Assembly: GCF_016595235.1 (NCBI RefSeq)
Contig: NZ_JAENHL010000008.1
Span: forward strand, 2,036,866 to 2,100,865
DNA: 64,000 nt
Source of the DNA: Taklimakanibacter albus
Lineage (GTDB): Bacteria > Pseudomonadota > Alphaproteobacteria > Rhizobiales > Aestuariivirgaceae
Direction: 5' to 3'
The notes beneath the pieces are model-generated. The model worked only from the letters and a program-made list of their open reading frames with translations, made no database searches and was not told the DNA's origin. Both the position numbers and the translations under genes were made by a program. This document shows positions 54,820 to 63,866 of the stretch, in pieces. Each line of letters opens with the position of its first letter. The stretch's first letter is position 1.

Positions 54820-55602
54820 ATGACCAAACGCTTGTCCGGACGCGTCGCTTTGGTAACCGGCGCGGCGCGCGGCATCGGCCTCGCGGCGGCGACGCGGCTC
54901 GCGGAGGAAGGGGCGCATGTCCTGCTCTCCGACATCGATGCCGATGTGCTGGCGGAGGTTACGGCAGACCTGCGGAAGCAAGACCTCACCGTCGACGCTG
55001 TCGCCTGCGATGTCGCGAATCCCCAGAGTGTCGAACGCATGGTGGCGAAAGCGGCCGGCAACTGGGGCCGCATCGACATCGTGGTCAACAATGCCGCGAT
55101 CTCGGACGACACGCCGATCGAGGAACTGAGCGATGAACATTGGCGTCATGTGCTCGCCATCAATCTCGACTCGGCGCTCCATGTGGCGCGCGCGGCCCTG
55201 CCCCATCTGAAGCAGAGCCCGTCGGGCAGCATCGTCAACATCGCCTCGGTGCAAGGCATACGTGGCCAGCCGCATGCCATGGCCTATGCGACGGCGAAGG
55301 GCGGCCTCGTCAATCTCACGCGCTGCATGGCGGTGGATTTCGGGCCCTTCGGGATCAGGGCCAATGCGGTGGCGCCCGGCTATATCGACACGCGCATGGC
55401 CGAGCAGAAGCTCGACACGCCGCATGAGCACAAGACCGACTGGTTCCAGGACATCTATTTCAAATATGGTCGCATGCCGCTCCGGCGTGCCGGCAAGGTG
55501 GAGGATGTCGCGGGGCCCATCCTCTTCCTCGCCAGCGACGACAGCCTCTATGTCACCGGCACGGTGCTGGTCGTCGATGGCGGCTTCACCGCCACTTATT
55601 GA
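54820..55602 (+). CDS. SDR-family NAD(P)-dependent oxidoreductase
   Basis: 260 residues: VALVTGAARGIGLAAATRLA cofactor motif, NNAA (VVNNAAISD), Ser in NIASVQGIRG and YATAKGG (Tyr-x3-Lys), and LVVDGGFTATY C-terminus. ATG 54820 has AGGAGAAGG upstream; the longer frame to 54766 is repeat-derived. It shares start MTKRL and overall design with the preceding SDR but is clearly diverged, so the pair may act on successive intermediates. Confidence 0.88.
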   Translation: MTKRLSGRVALVTGAARGIGLAAATRLAEEGAHVLLSDIDADVLAEVTADLRKQDLTVDAVACDVANPQSVERMVAKAAGNWGRIDIVVNNAAISDDTPIEELSDEHWRHVLAINLDSALHVARAALPHLKQSPSGSIVNIASVQGIRGQPHAMAYATAKGGLVNLTRCMAVDFGPFGIRANAVAPGYIDTRMAEQKLDTPHEHKTDWFQDIYFKYGRMPLRRAGKVEDVAGPILFLASDDSLYVTGTVLVVDGGFTATY

Positions 55603-55638
55603 CTTGAGCGAAAACGCAGACTGTGGCCCTATAGAGCA

Positions 55639-56622
55639 ATGCATATCCTCATCATCGGCGCCGCCGGCATGGTCGGCCGCAAACTTGCCCAACAACTGGT
55701 ACTCGACCAGCGCATCGGCACAGAGCCTATCGACCGGCTAAGCCTGGTCGATGTCGTCGTCCCTGCCAAAGTCTACGACTTTCGCAACATCACCGCTGAG
55801 GCTGCAGACCTCGCCACGCCTGGGACGGCGGAGAAACTCGTCGCCGCGCGGCCGGACGTCATCGTGCATCTGGCGGCCATCGTCTCGGGCGAGGCGGAAG
55901 CCGATTTCGACCGCGGTTACCGCATCAATCTCGACGCGACGCGGGCGCTGTTCGAGGCGATCCGCCAGGAAGGGATGAAGTCGCCCTATAAACCCCGGCT
56001 CGTCTTCACCTCCTCGATCGCCGTCTTCGGCGCGCCCTTCCCCGACAAGATCGGCGATGACTATTTCACCACGCCGCTCACCTCCTACGGCACGCAGAAG
56101 GCGATCGGCGAATTATTGCTCGCCGACTATTCCAGGCGCGGCTTCTTCGATGGTATCGGAATCAGGCTGCCGACCATATGCGTCCGGCCGGGCAAGCCCA
56201 ACAAAGCGGCGTCGGGCTTTTTCTCCAATATCCTGCGCGAGCCGCTGGCGGGCCAAGAAGCCATCCTGCCGGTCGGCGAAGACGTGCGGCACTGGCATGC
56301 GAGCCCGCGCGCCGCAGTCGCGTTCCTGCGCCACGCCATGACGATGGACCTGACACCGCTGGGCGCCCGGCGCAATCTCAGCATGCCGGGGCTTTCGGCG
56401 ACGGTCGGCGAGCAGATCGAGGCCCTGCGCCACATCGCCGGCGAAAAGGCAGTCCGCCTCATCCGGCGCGAGCCCGATCCGGTGATCATGAAGATCGTGT
56501 CCGGCTGGCCGCGCGATTTCGATACGAAACGCGCCGCCGCTCTGGGCTTCAAGGCGGAAGCGACCTTCGACGAGATCATCCGCATCCATATCGAGGACGA
56601 GCTCGGCGGGAAGATCGGGTAG
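55639..56622 (+). CDS. denD: D-erythronate dehydrogenase-like extended SDR (DenD family)
   Basis: 327 residues with extended-SDR fold: ILIIGAAGMVGRKLAQQL at the N-terminus, HLAAIVSGEAEADF, and SYGTQKAIGE (Tyr-x3-Lys). The segments RLPTICVRPGKPNKAASGFF and REPLAGQEAILPVGED match DenD proteins as I know them. DenD oxidises D-erythronate to 2-keto-erythronate for four-carbon sugar acid breakdown. Partner DenA/DenB-type kinase and decarboxylase genes are not in the window. It ends the ROK/ABC/SDR unit 36 nt after the second SDR. Confidence 0.75.
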   Translation: MHILIIGAAGMVGRKLAQQLVLDQRIGTEPIDRLSLVDVVVPAKVYDFRNITAEAADLATPGTAEKLVAARPDVIVHLAAIVSGEAEADFDRGYRINLDATRALFEAIRQEGMKSPYKPRLVFTSSIAVFGAPFPDKIGDDYFTTPLTSYGTQKAIGELLLADYSRRGFFDGIGIRLPTICVRPGKPNKAASGFFSNILREPLAGQEAILPVGEDVRHWHASPRAAVAFLRHAMTMDLTPLGARRNLSMPGLSATVGEQIEALRHIAGEKAVRLIRREPDPVIMKIVSGWPRDFDTKRAAALGFKAEATFDEIIRIHIEDELGGKIG

Positions 56623-56630
56623 CAACCTTC

Positions 56631-56700
56631 CGTCATCCCGGCGAAAGCCGGGATCCATTCGGCGCGAATTTAATAGGCCCCGGCTTTCGCCGGGGTGACG
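56631..56700. repeat. Composite family E repeat, probable bidirectional terminator
   Basis: CCCGGCGAAAGCCGGG and CCCCGGCTTTCGCCGGGG face each other across a 20-bp centre. The element fills the 78-bp gap between convergent denD and hutX, so it likely ends both transcripts. Confidence 0.7.
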
Positions 56701-57207
56701 TTATTGTACGGTCTTCGCGCGCAGCGCTTCGAACAGCGCCAGCTGGTCGGCGATGAGCTCACGCTTCTCGTCGCGGCGGACGAAAACCTTGAACATCGCC
56801 TCACCGTCGCCGTTGATGAACTGCACCGAGCAGGAGCGCCGGCCGTGGAACAGCCGGTCGATGAAATAGATCGCGGCACAACGGTCGGCCTTGATGTGAC
56901 CGCCGATCGGGCTGTCGCCATGGATGTTGAAATAGCCTTGCGCAGCCGTACCGGGCGGCAGTAGGCCTTTGCATTCGAGCACGATATCGGAGGTGTGCAC
57001 GATGAAAAGGACGTCACCCCATTTGGTGAGTTCCTGCCAGATTTCCTCGAAGCGGTTGCCCGCCACATGAAGAGCAGCGCCGTGCGGCAACTCATCGAAG
57101 ACATGGCGCAGCGGCACGCCGCATTGCGCCGCGATCATTTCGAGCACGCCGTCGGGCTTGGCCTTGAGAGCTTCGGCGACCGAGGCCGGTTTCACCGCGA
57201 CATTCAT
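56701..57207 (-). CDS. hutX: Cytosolic heme carrier protein (HutX/ChuX family)
   Basis: 168 residues. The HutX/ChuX core is seen in LEMIAAQCGVPLRHVFDELP, WGDVLFIVHTSDIVLECKG, GYFNIHGDSPIGGHI and CAAIYFIDRLFHGRRSCSVQ. Such proteins bind heme in the cytoplasm after import and hand it to a degrading enzyme. ATG 57207 overlaps the stop of the IsdG-type gene (ATGA), so carrier and enzyme are coupled. It is divergent from hmuPTUV. Confidence 0.9.
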   Translation of the reverse strand: MNVAVKPASVAEALKAKPDGVLEMIAAQCGVPLRHVFDELPHGAALHVAGNRFEEIWQELTKWGDVLFIVHTSDIVLECKGLLPPGTAAQGYFNIHGDSPIGGHIKADRCAAIYFIDRLFHGRRSCSVQFINGDGEAMFKVFVRRDEKRELIADQLALFEALRAKTVQ

Positions 57208-57548
57208 GCCGCCGCTCCGGTAGCCGTGGCGGTGAGCGTCTGCACCGCTTCGAAGCCCTCGAATTGCGGATGACCGAGAAACAGCTTCTTGCTGGAATTG
57301 TCGCCGGCGCGGGCATGCGCCTTGCGGAAGCCTTCCGAATTGGTCCAGGCCTCGAAGTCGGCCTTGGTCCGCCACACGGTGTGCGAGGAATAAAGAATAT
57401 GATCCTCCTGCTCCGGCCCACGCAGCAGGTGGAATTCGACGAAGCCCGTCATCTCGTTGAGATAGCTGTCGCGCTTGAGCCAGACTTGCTCGAATTCGGC
57501 GCCGGCGTCCTTCGGCACTTTGAAACGGTTCATGGCAATGAATGTCAT
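57204..57548 (-). CDS. IsdG/HmuQ-type heme-degrading monooxygenase
   Basis: 114 residues, ferredoxin-like ABM fold. The catalytic triad of IsdG proteins is in place: Asn7 (FIAMNRFKV), Trp68 (FEAWTNSEGF) and His78 (FRKAHARAG). These enzymes open heme to release iron; rhizobial members are named HmuQ/HmuD. ATG 57548 is preferred over 57554. It precedes hutX in a two-gene unit divergent from the heme transporter. Confidence 0.88.
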   Translation of the reverse strand: MTFIAMNRFKVPKDAGAEFEQVWLKRDSYLNEMTGFVEFHLLRGPEQEDHILYSSHTVWRTKADFEAWTNSEGFRKAHARAGDNSSKKLFLGHPQFEGFEAVQTLTATATGAAA

Positions 57549-57746
57549 AGGCATCTTCCCTCAAGATCTGCGGCGGCGCTTCAGCGCCAGCCTCGAAATA
57601 CACAGCAGAAAGCGCGGGCCCAAAGGTCCGTTCGTTCCGTTCCGTCATTTGCTCTGGCTGGCTGGCTTACCGGTACTAGAGGGGCTCGCTCGCGGGCTGG
57701 CGCATCTGGACTATACCGAACTTTGATCGCTAACCCCAGATGATGC

Positions 57747-57780
57747 TTGACGATTAGCAATATCCGACCTAATTAGTCAA
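57747..57780. promoter_or_regulatory. Imperfect dyad in the heme-locus divergent promoter
   Basis: TTGACGATTAG and CTAATTAGTCAA are inverted with a one-base length difference, around an 11-bp centre. It lies in the 296-bp gap between the IsdG-type gene (57548) and hemP (57845), which holds no gene. Rhizobial heme genes are controlled by iron regulators such as Irr and RirA; this is the best candidate site but does not match a consensus I can state with certainty. Confidence 0.4.
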
Positions 57781-57844
57781 CTATTCTTCTTTCCCGGAAC
57801 TAGCTGATCGCCACGTTCCGCAAAACCCAGCGGAGTGGCGCGCT

Positions 57845-58042
57845 ATGATCAACCCGACCCCCCATATTGACCCGGCCCCCCAGAAGGCGCCGGCCGCCTA
57901 TGAAGGCGAGACGGCGAATGGCGCCGCCACCTATTCCTCGCGCGATCTGTTCCGCGACAAGACCGAGATCCGCATCGAGCATCAGGGCGAGATGTATCGC
58001 CTGAGAATCACCCGCTCCGGCGGGCTCCTGCTCAACAAATAA
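57845..58042 (+). CDS. hmuP: Hemin uptake protein HemP/HmuP
   Basis: 65 residues. The C-terminal half has the HemP pattern YSSRDLFRDKTEIRIEHQGE and YRLRITRSGGLLLNK. HmuP-type proteins in rhizobia help activate heme transporter genes. A GCGGAG site precedes ATG. hmuT starts 11 nt after its stop. The N-terminal 30 residues are Pro/Ala-rich and probably disordered. Confidence 0.9.
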   Translation: MINPTPHIDPAPQKAPAAYEGETANGAATYSSRDLFRDKTEIRIEHQGEMYRLRITRSGGLLLNK

Positions 58043-58053
58043 GGCCGCCCCAC

Positions 58054-58956
58054 ATGCCGACCGTTTCCCGTCGCCGGCTGCTCACCGCCGGCGCCGCTGC
58101 TATTCTCACCATGACATCCGCGCCCCCGCTTCTCGCCCGCACCGTCAAGGACGCGGCCGGCGATGAGGTGAACCTCGGCAAGCTCGACCGCATCCTGTCG
58201 ATCGGCGGCGACGTCACCGAGATCATCCATGAGCTGGGCGCCGGCAATCTCGTCATCGCCACCGACACGACCAGCACCTTCCCGCCGGCGGTGATGGCGC
58301 TGCCCAAGGTCGGCTATATGCGGGCGCTGTCGACCGAAGGTGTGCTCGCGCAATCGCCCGATCTCATCCTGGCCAGCGCCGGCTCCGGACCGCCGGAAGT
58401 CATCGCGGCGCTCAAACAGAGCGGCGTACCTATCGCCCTCGTCGACTACAGCCCGACCGCGCAAGGCATCGGCCGCAAGATCGCGCTCATCGCCGAGATC
58501 CTCGATGTGAAGGAAAAGGGCATCGCCCTCACCAAATCGATCGAAACCGAACTCGATACTCTCGAGAAGGCGCTGGCCCAGGCGCCGCGGCCCCGCACTC
58601 TCTTTGTGCTGAGCCTCATCGGCGGACGTATCATGGCGGCGGGCAACAAGTCCTCGGCAAACGAGATCATCACGCTGGCCGGCGGCGCCAATGCGGTGGC
58701 CGAGTTCGACGGCTTCAAGCCGGCGAGCGCCGAAGCGATCATCGCGGCGCAGCCGGAAGCTGTCGTGATGATGGAACGTGAAGGCGATATCGGCGCCGAC
58801 GACCTCTTCGCGCAGGAACCCTTCTCGAAGATCCCGGCGGCCAAGACCCGCAAGCTCATCCGCATGGACGGCTCCTATCTCTTAGGATTCGGCCCGCGCA
58901 CACCCTCCGCCGCGCGCGAGCTCGCCAAGGCGCTGCATCCAGGCATCGCCTTGTGA
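58054..58956 (+). CDS. hmuT: Heme ABC transporter binding protein HmuT
   Basis: 300 residues with an SRRRLLTAGAAAILTM export signal of twin-arginine appearance. The class III binding fold shows RILSIGGDVTEIIHELGAGN, VGYMRALSTEGVLAQSPDLI and LAGGANAVAEFDGFKPASAE. HmuT carries heme from the TonB receptor to the HmuUV importer; no receptor gene is in the window. The next gene starts within its stop. Confidence 0.92.
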   Translation: MPTVSRRRLLTAGAAAILTMTSAPPLLARTVKDAAGDEVNLGKLDRILSIGGDVTEIIHELGAGNLVIATDTTSTFPPAVMALPKVGYMRALSTEGVLAQSPDLILASAGSGPPEVIAALKQSGVPIALVDYSPTAQGIGRKIALIAEILDVKEKGIALTKSIETELDTLEKALAQAPRPRTLFVLSLIGGRIMAAGNKSSANEIITLAGGANAVAEFDGFKPASAEAIIAAQPEAVVMMEREGDIGADDLFAQEPFSKIPAAKTRKLIRMDGSYLLGFGPRTPSAARELAKALHPGIAL

Positions 58957-60023
58957 CCGTGCTCGACACGTCGCCTGCCGAGACGGTCGGGATCGCTGGA
59001 GACCGCAGCCATCGCGCCAGATTGGCGTTGATCGGGTTGGGCGTCCTGCTCGCTCTTACCTGCATCGTCTCGATCATGACCGGGCCGGTGCCGTTGACGG
59101 CGGAAACCGTGGTCAAAGCCATCTTCACGCCCGAGGCCGTCGAATTGCGCGACCAGGCGATCGTGTGGAGCGTGCGGCTGCCGCGTACGTTGCTCGCCGT
59201 CCTCGTCGGCGGCGCGCTCGCCTTCTCCGGCGCCCTGCTGCAAGGCCTGTTCCGCAACCCGCTCGCCGATCCGGGCATCATCGGTGTCTCCGCCGGGTCG
59301 AGCTTCGCGGCGATCACCGCCATTGTTCTCGGTGAAGCGCTGTTCGGCGCCGCGGCGATGCTCTATCTCCTGCCGGTCGGCGCCTTCTTCGGCGGCCTTG
59401 CCGCCACCATCTGCCTCTATCTCATCGCGACGCGGCGCGGCCGCACCTCGATCGCCACTATGCTGCTCGGCGGCATCGCCATCGCGGCGCTGATGATGGC
59501 GGGGACCGGTGTCCTCATCTTCATGAGCAACGATCAGCAATTGCGCGAGCTCACCTTCTGGAGCCTCGGCAGCCTCGGCGGCGCCAGCTGGCCCAAGATC
59601 ATCGCCACTACGCCGTTCATCATCATCGGCCTGCTGCTCGGCTTCGCCTTTGCCGGCGGCTTCAACGCGCTGGCGCTGGGTGAATCGGAAGCCCGCCATC
59701 TCGGCATCCCGGTGCAGATCCTCAAGCGCACGGCGATCGTCGCGGTGGCGCTCCTCACCGGAACGGCGGTCGCAGTGAGCGGCACGATCGGATTCGTCGG
59801 CATCGTGGTGCCGCATCTGTTGCGCCTCTTCATCGGGCCGGATCATCGCTTCCTGCTGCCGGCCTCGCTGCTGCTCGGCGCCGTGCTGCTGGTCGGCGCC
59901 GACATGGTGAGCCGCACCATCGTCTCGCCGGCGGAGCTGCCGATCGGCATCGTCACCGCCATGCTGGGCGCGCCGTTCTTCCTGTGGATCTTGCTGCGCA
60001 ACCGCAGCCTCGTCGACCTCTGA
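58953..60023 (+). CDS. hmuU: Heme ABC transporter permease HmuU
   Basis: 356 residues of the FecCD family with about nine or ten membrane helices. Typical segments are RLPRTLLAVLVGGALAFSGA, LLQGLFRNPLADPGIIGVSA, TFWSLGSLGGASWPKI and GTIGFVGIVVPHLLRLFIGP. The start is GTG 58953, overlapping the hmuT stop. hmuV begins at the last base of its stop codon, so translation is tightly coupled. Confidence 0.93.
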   Translation: MTVLDTSPAETVGIAGDRSHRARLALIGLGVLLALTCIVSIMTGPVPLTAETVVKAIFTPEAVELRDQAIVWSVRLPRTLLAVLVGGALAFSGALLQGLFRNPLADPGIIGVSAGSSFAAITAIVLGEALFGAAAMLYLLPVGAFFGGLAATICLYLIATRRGRTSIATMLLGGIAIAALMMAGTGVLIFMSNDQQLRELTFWSLGSLGGASWPKIIATTPFIIIGLLLGFAFAGGFNALALGESEARHLGIPVQILKRTAIVAVALLTGTAVAVSGTIGFVGIVVPHLLRLFIGPDHRFLLPASLLLGAVLLVGADMVSRTIVSPAELPIGIVTAMLGAPFFLWILLRNRSLVDL

Positions 60024-60811
60024 TGTTTACCGCCGACCATATATCGCTACGCTATGGCGCGCGTCCCGTCCTCAGCGACGTGTCGCTGACGCTGGCGCGC
60101 GGCGAGCTCGTCATCATCCTCGGCCCCAATGGCGCCGGCAAATCCACCCTTCTCAAAGTGCTGACCGGCGATCTTCAGCCCGATCAAGGCAGCGTCAGCT
60201 TCGACGGCAGCCCGCTGGCGCGCATTCCGCTCGATGAGCTCGCGCGCGAAAGAGCCGTGCTGTCGCAATCGATGGGGCTCAACTTCCCCTTCACCGTCTT
60301 CGAGATCGTGCGGCTCGGCCTCGAGGCGGGGCGCGGTTCCATGAGCAGGGCCGAAGTTCTACGCCTGCTGCCGCGCGCCCTCAAAGCCGTCGGCCTCGAA
60401 GGTTTCGAAGGGCGGCTGCTTCAGCAGCTTTCGGGTGGCGAGCAGCAGCGCGTGCATCTGGCGCGGGTCCTGTGCCAGGCCTGGGCCGGCAAGCCCGACG
60501 GCTCGGCCTTCCTGCTCCTCGACGAGCCGGTGTCCAATCTCGATATCCGCCATCAGCTGCAGACACTGGAAGCGGTGCGCCGCCATGTGACGGGCGGCGG
60601 TGGCGCCCTGATGATCCTGCATGACATCAATCTGGCGGCGCTTTACGCCGACCGGCTGGTGATGATGACGGAAGGCCGCATCCTGCGCCAGGGCGCGCCC
60701 CAGGACGTGCTCGATCGTTCGGCGATCCTCGATGTCTATGGTGTCGACATGCCGGTCGAGATCGCCCGCAATTCGGGCCGGCCCTTCGCGCTGCTCAGCC
60801 GGCCGGGATAG
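60023..60811 (+). CDS. hmuV: Heme ABC transporter ATP-binding protein HmuV
   Basis: 262 residues: Walker [16 protein letters not shown]-loop LSQSMGLNFPFTVFEIV, signature LQQLSGGEQQRVHLARVLCQ and Walker B FLLLDEPVSNLD. ATG 60023 overlaps the hmuU stop (TGATG); the frame is also open to 59984 within hmuU. The 3' end overlaps the convergent acetyltransferase gene by 17 bp. Confidence 0.93.
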   Translation: MFTADHISLRYGARPVLSDVSLTLARGELVIILGPNGAGKSTLLKVLTGDLQPDQGSVSFDGSPLARIPLDELARERAVLSQSMGLNFPFTVFEIVRLGLEAGRGSMSRAEVLRLLPRALKAVGLEGFEGRLLQQLSGGEQQRVHLARVLCQAWAGKPDGSAFLLLDEPVSNLDIRHQLQTLEAVRRHVTGGGGALMILHDINLAALYADRLVMMTEGRILRQGAPQDVLDRSAILDVYGVDMPVEIARNSGRPFALLSRPG

Positions 60812-61574
60812 ACGCGCGGGCTTCGTCGCATTCCGCGCAAGCCTCCTCCGGCCGATGCAGGAACAGCAGACGGTCCTTCGCCAGGTGCTCAAGAGCAAGC
60901 CGCACCAGATCGCGTGAGCGCATCAGGCGCGCTTGTGCATGACCGACGCGGCCTTCGCGCTGCAAGCCGGCATCACGCAGCCAGTCATCGGCGAGCGCGA
61001 AGCGGACGCAGCAATGATTGTTCTCGCCATAGTCGATGCGCCGTGGAACGCCGTGCTCGAGGATCGTCGAAGTGCTGGTCGTGCGGTAGGGCACATCGGC
61101 CAGAAGCTCGGCCAGATGTAATGTCGTATTGGACGAATGATCGGTGCCCAAGAGCAGGATCTTGCCGTCCCGATCATGGACGCGGCCGACCGGGCTCGCC
61201 GGAATATGGGGTGGCAGCGGCAAGGGATCGGCGACAATTGCTTCCGCGGCCGGTCCCACGCCTGCGAAAGCATGGACATGATCACTGCGGCGGACACCCG
61301 GCAAGCGCCAGAACATGTCGGCGGTCACGCCGAGATCGGATGTCACGGGCGACGATGCTCTGTCGAAAACCTCATCGTCATTGCCGGACCAGGACGGCAT
61401 GACCAGCGTGCCCTCAGATCCCAGCGCCTCATGCAACGCTGCGATCAGACCGAGGGGACCACCTTCGATCGGACGTACGGCACGGAAAGCCGTGTGGACG
61501 AGCAGAATATCGCCCGCTTCGACACCCAGCTCCCGCAGCTGCCGAACGAGCTCGGCCTTGCCGATCTCGTTCAT
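60795..61574 (-). CDS. AAC(3)-family N-acetyltransferase-like protein
   Basis: 259 residues of the antibiotic acetyltransferase fold: LLVHTAFRAVRPIEGGP, GTLVMPSWSGNDDEVFD, SDHVHAFAGVGPAAEAI and GKILLLGTDHSSNTTLHLAE. Classical members acetylate the 3-amino group of aminoglycosides with acetyl-CoA, but many chromosomal homologues have no resistance role. It starts 3 nt after the formamidase-like gene, so it belongs to that operon and may act on its product or substrate. Resistance should not be assumed. Confidence 0.82.
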   Translation of the reverse strand: MNEIGKAELVRQLRELGVEAGDILLVHTAFRAVRPIEGGPLGLIAALHEALGSEGTLVMPSWSGNDDEVFDRASSPVTSDLGVTADMFWRLPGVRRSDHVHAFAGVGPAAEAIVADPLPLPPHIPASPVGRVHDRDGKILLLGTDHSSNTTLHLAELLADVPYRTTSTSTILEHGVPRRIDYGENNHCCVRFALADDWLRDAGLQREGRVGHAQARLMRSRDLVRLALEHLAKDRLLFLHRPEEACAECDEARASIPAG

Positions 61575-61577
61575 GCG

Positions 61578-63848
61578 TCAAAAGGCCGAGGTGAAGGGCT
61601 CCGGCTCGGCGAAGCGCTTGAGGACGTTCCAGGTGATCCTGGAGACGTTGTTGTCGTAGCCATTATGCGAAAGCGAGCCACACCAGGCGATGGACGACGT
61701 CGCGAAGAAAGCGCCGCCTGAGGGCGTCTCACCGAAAGCGAGATCGGCGCGCACGCGTTCATTCTGATCGCCGCCGAGATTGGGCGGCACGACGGTGAAT
61801 TCCTCATTCACCAGCATCATCATCGAATTATGGTTTTCCGATGAGGCGAGCCTGAGCATGTTGGGCGGCGAGCCCAGATTGGTGGTGATGCAATCGAGCT
61901 CGATGCCGGCGGCGGCACCGCCGATCAGGCCGAAATTGCCGATGATCTCATCCGGCACGCCCTCGAAGATGAAAGCGGCGCGCGGATTATCGGCGTCGGG
62001 CGCGCGGCGATAGTAGGACGATATGTCGAAGCCTTGCGCGATGAAACCGACGCCGCAAATGACATTGGGGGCGCGGCCGACGCGACGCCACAGGCCACCA
62101 TATTCGCCGGTGAAGGAGTGATAATATTCGCCGGGCTCGGCCACCCAGGTGCGGATGCCGTCCTCGGCGCGGCGCACTTCGATGACGCCCGGCAATTCGT
62201 CATGATAGGCGATGCGCCAGTACCAGCCATTGCCGCCCATATACATGAGCCTGCCGCCGCGATCGACCCAGGCCTTCACCGCGTCCCACATCGGTGTCGA
62301 GTGATATTCGGGATGGGTGCCGGTCACCAGCACGCGATAATCGCGCAGCAACTCATAACCATCCTCATGCAAATCCTCGTCGGTGATGACGTCGTAATCG
62401 ACGCCATGATGATCGAGCCAGTCATAGAGATGCGTGTCGGCATTGTATTGATAAAGGCCGGAGCCGTGGCCGCCGAGCCAGGAATGATATTGCGGCGAAT
62501 AGTTGAGATTGGGCCTGAGACGGCTCGAATAACACACGCCTGATCCATCGGCATGCAAATCATAGAGCGAGCCGCCAAGCTCGGGATGGTCATACATGTA
62601 GAGATCGGTGTGGCCGAATTGGAGTAGCCGCGCCATCTGCCGCTCGGCGCCACGCGCGGTGATGTGCTCGCCGTGATTGGCGTAAGCGATGTAGGACGCG
62701 GTCGACGCCAGCACCAGAATCTTCGGCCCGTTGCGGCGCTTCTTGCGGTCGCGCGGCGGGCGGACGAAGAAAGCGAGATATTGCTCGCGCGTCGCGTCGC
62801 GGTCGGTCTCGCCCGACCGCACATGCAGCGCATAGGGACCGCTCTTCACATCTTCAGGAATGGTGAACTCGACCGAGGTCTCCCAGGCCGCATCATAGAC
62901 GTCGTCGCTGTGGAAATGGATGGCGCCATACTGCTCCGGCTTGCGCAGCCAGCTATGCTCTTCACCCGTCCAGTTCCAACCCTTCATGCCGCGCGCCGGC
63001 AGATGCACGACGCGGCCGTGAAAACCGGAGGGACCGATATCGATGACGCGTGTGGTGCGGATCTCGCGCGCAAAATCCCAGCGCGCGATGATGGGCGCGA
63101 GGAGCGACGCATCGATGACGGGGCGCAGATACTCATCATGACGCTCGGACGGGTGAAGCCCTGCAAGAAGAAGCGGGCCATCGATCTTGCCGTCGAAATG
63201 GCGGCCAATGGTGCCGTCGGGCTCGGGACAACCGGCCAGCATCAAGGGCACTTCGATTGCTTTGGGCAAAAGCGCCAGCTTGCCACTCGCCTGCGCGCGG
63301 TCGTCGATCTGCGCGTAAGGCTGGATCGGGCGCTGGCCGAGCGTCACGGCGCCGGATTTCGGATCGACCGACACGGCGACCGCATACCATTGCCGCTCCA
63401 GCATCTTGCGGCCGCTCTTGAGCGTGGCGAGCTTGCCCGAACCATCACCGAAAGTGACGGCGAGCTCGCCGCCATCGAGTACCTCGATACGGAAGCCACT
63501 CGCGCTCTTCGCGTCCCACTGAGCGAGCAATGTCTGCTCACGCCGCCGCAACAAGGTCGGCCAGACCATCGCGAAGAAGGTGAAGGGCTCCGAAGCGAGC
63601 GCCGGAAAGTTTTCGACCGCCATATAAGAGCCGGCATCGACGCGCTGCGGCTTGCCGGGATAACGGCCATCGGCAGGCGAAGGGATGTGCTTGAATTTGA
63701 GGCCGGGGCCTTCAGGGTTGCAGTCGCCATGGATGACGCGCACCAGGCGCGCTTCGAAATGCGTGCCCTCCTCGAGCGAGACCTTGAAGGCGATCTTCTC
63801 GCCTGGCGCCACACTGTAGCGGTCCGGATAGCCGACGATCTTGAGCAT
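61578..63848 (-). CDS. N,N-dimethylformamidase large-subunit-like protein
   Basis: 756 residues, close to the length of DMFase large subunits. It has an N-terminal beta domain, a LamG-like middle (FTFFAMVWPTLLRRREQTLL) and a C-terminal amidase-like domain with the segments LASTASYIAYANHGEH, LRPNLNYSPQYHSWLGG and TGTHPEYHSTPMWDAVKAWV. The His512-Pro-Glu514 motif with nearby tyrosines corresponds to the mononuclear iron site known in DMFase. That enzyme splits dimethylformamide to dimethylamine and formate. The real amide substrate of this homologue is unknown. Confidence 0.82.
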   Translation of the reverse strand: MLKIVGYPDRYSVAPGEKIAFKVSLEEGTHFEARLVRVIHGDCNPEGPGLKFKHIPSPADGRYPGKPQRVDAGSYMAVENFPALASEPFTFFAMVWPTLLRRREQTLLAQWDAKSASGFRIEVLDGGELAVTFGDGSGKLATLKSGRKMLERQWYAVAVSVDPKSGAVTLGQRPIQPYAQIDDRAQASGKLALLPKAIEVPLMLAGCPEPDGTIGRHFDGKIDGPLLLAGLHPSERHDEYLRPVIDASLLAPIIARWDFAREIRTTRVIDIGPSGFHGRVVHLPARGMKGWNWTGEEHSWLRKPEQYGAIHFHSDDVYDAAWETSVEFTIPEDVKSGPYALHVRSGETDRDATREQYLAFFVRPPRDRKKRRNGPKILVLASTASYIAYANHGEHITARGAERQMARLLQFGHTDLYMYDHPELGGSLYDLHADGSGVCYSSRLRPNLNYSPQYHSWLGGHGSGLYQYNADTHLYDWLDHHGVDYDVITDEDLHEDGYELLRDYRVLVTGTHPEYHSTPMWDAVKAWVDRGGRLMYMGGNGWYWRIAYHDELPGVIEVRRAEDGIRTWVAEPGEYYHSFTGEYGGLWRRVGRAPNVICGVGFIAQGFDISSYYRRAPDADNPRAAFIFEGVPDEIIGNFGLIGGAAAGIELDCITTNLGSPPNMLRLASSENHNSMMMLVNEEFTVVPPNLGGDQNERVRADLAFGETPSGGAFFATSSIAWCGSLSHNGYDNNVSRITWNVLKRFAEPEPFTSAF

Positions 63849-63866
63849 GATGTTCCCGTTTCCCTG

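Noticed and set aside
60795..61574. Call as an aminoglycoside resistance gene
   Set aside because: The fold is AAC(3)-like, but the operon context is amide metabolism and no mobile element is near; chromosomal homologues often lack that activity.
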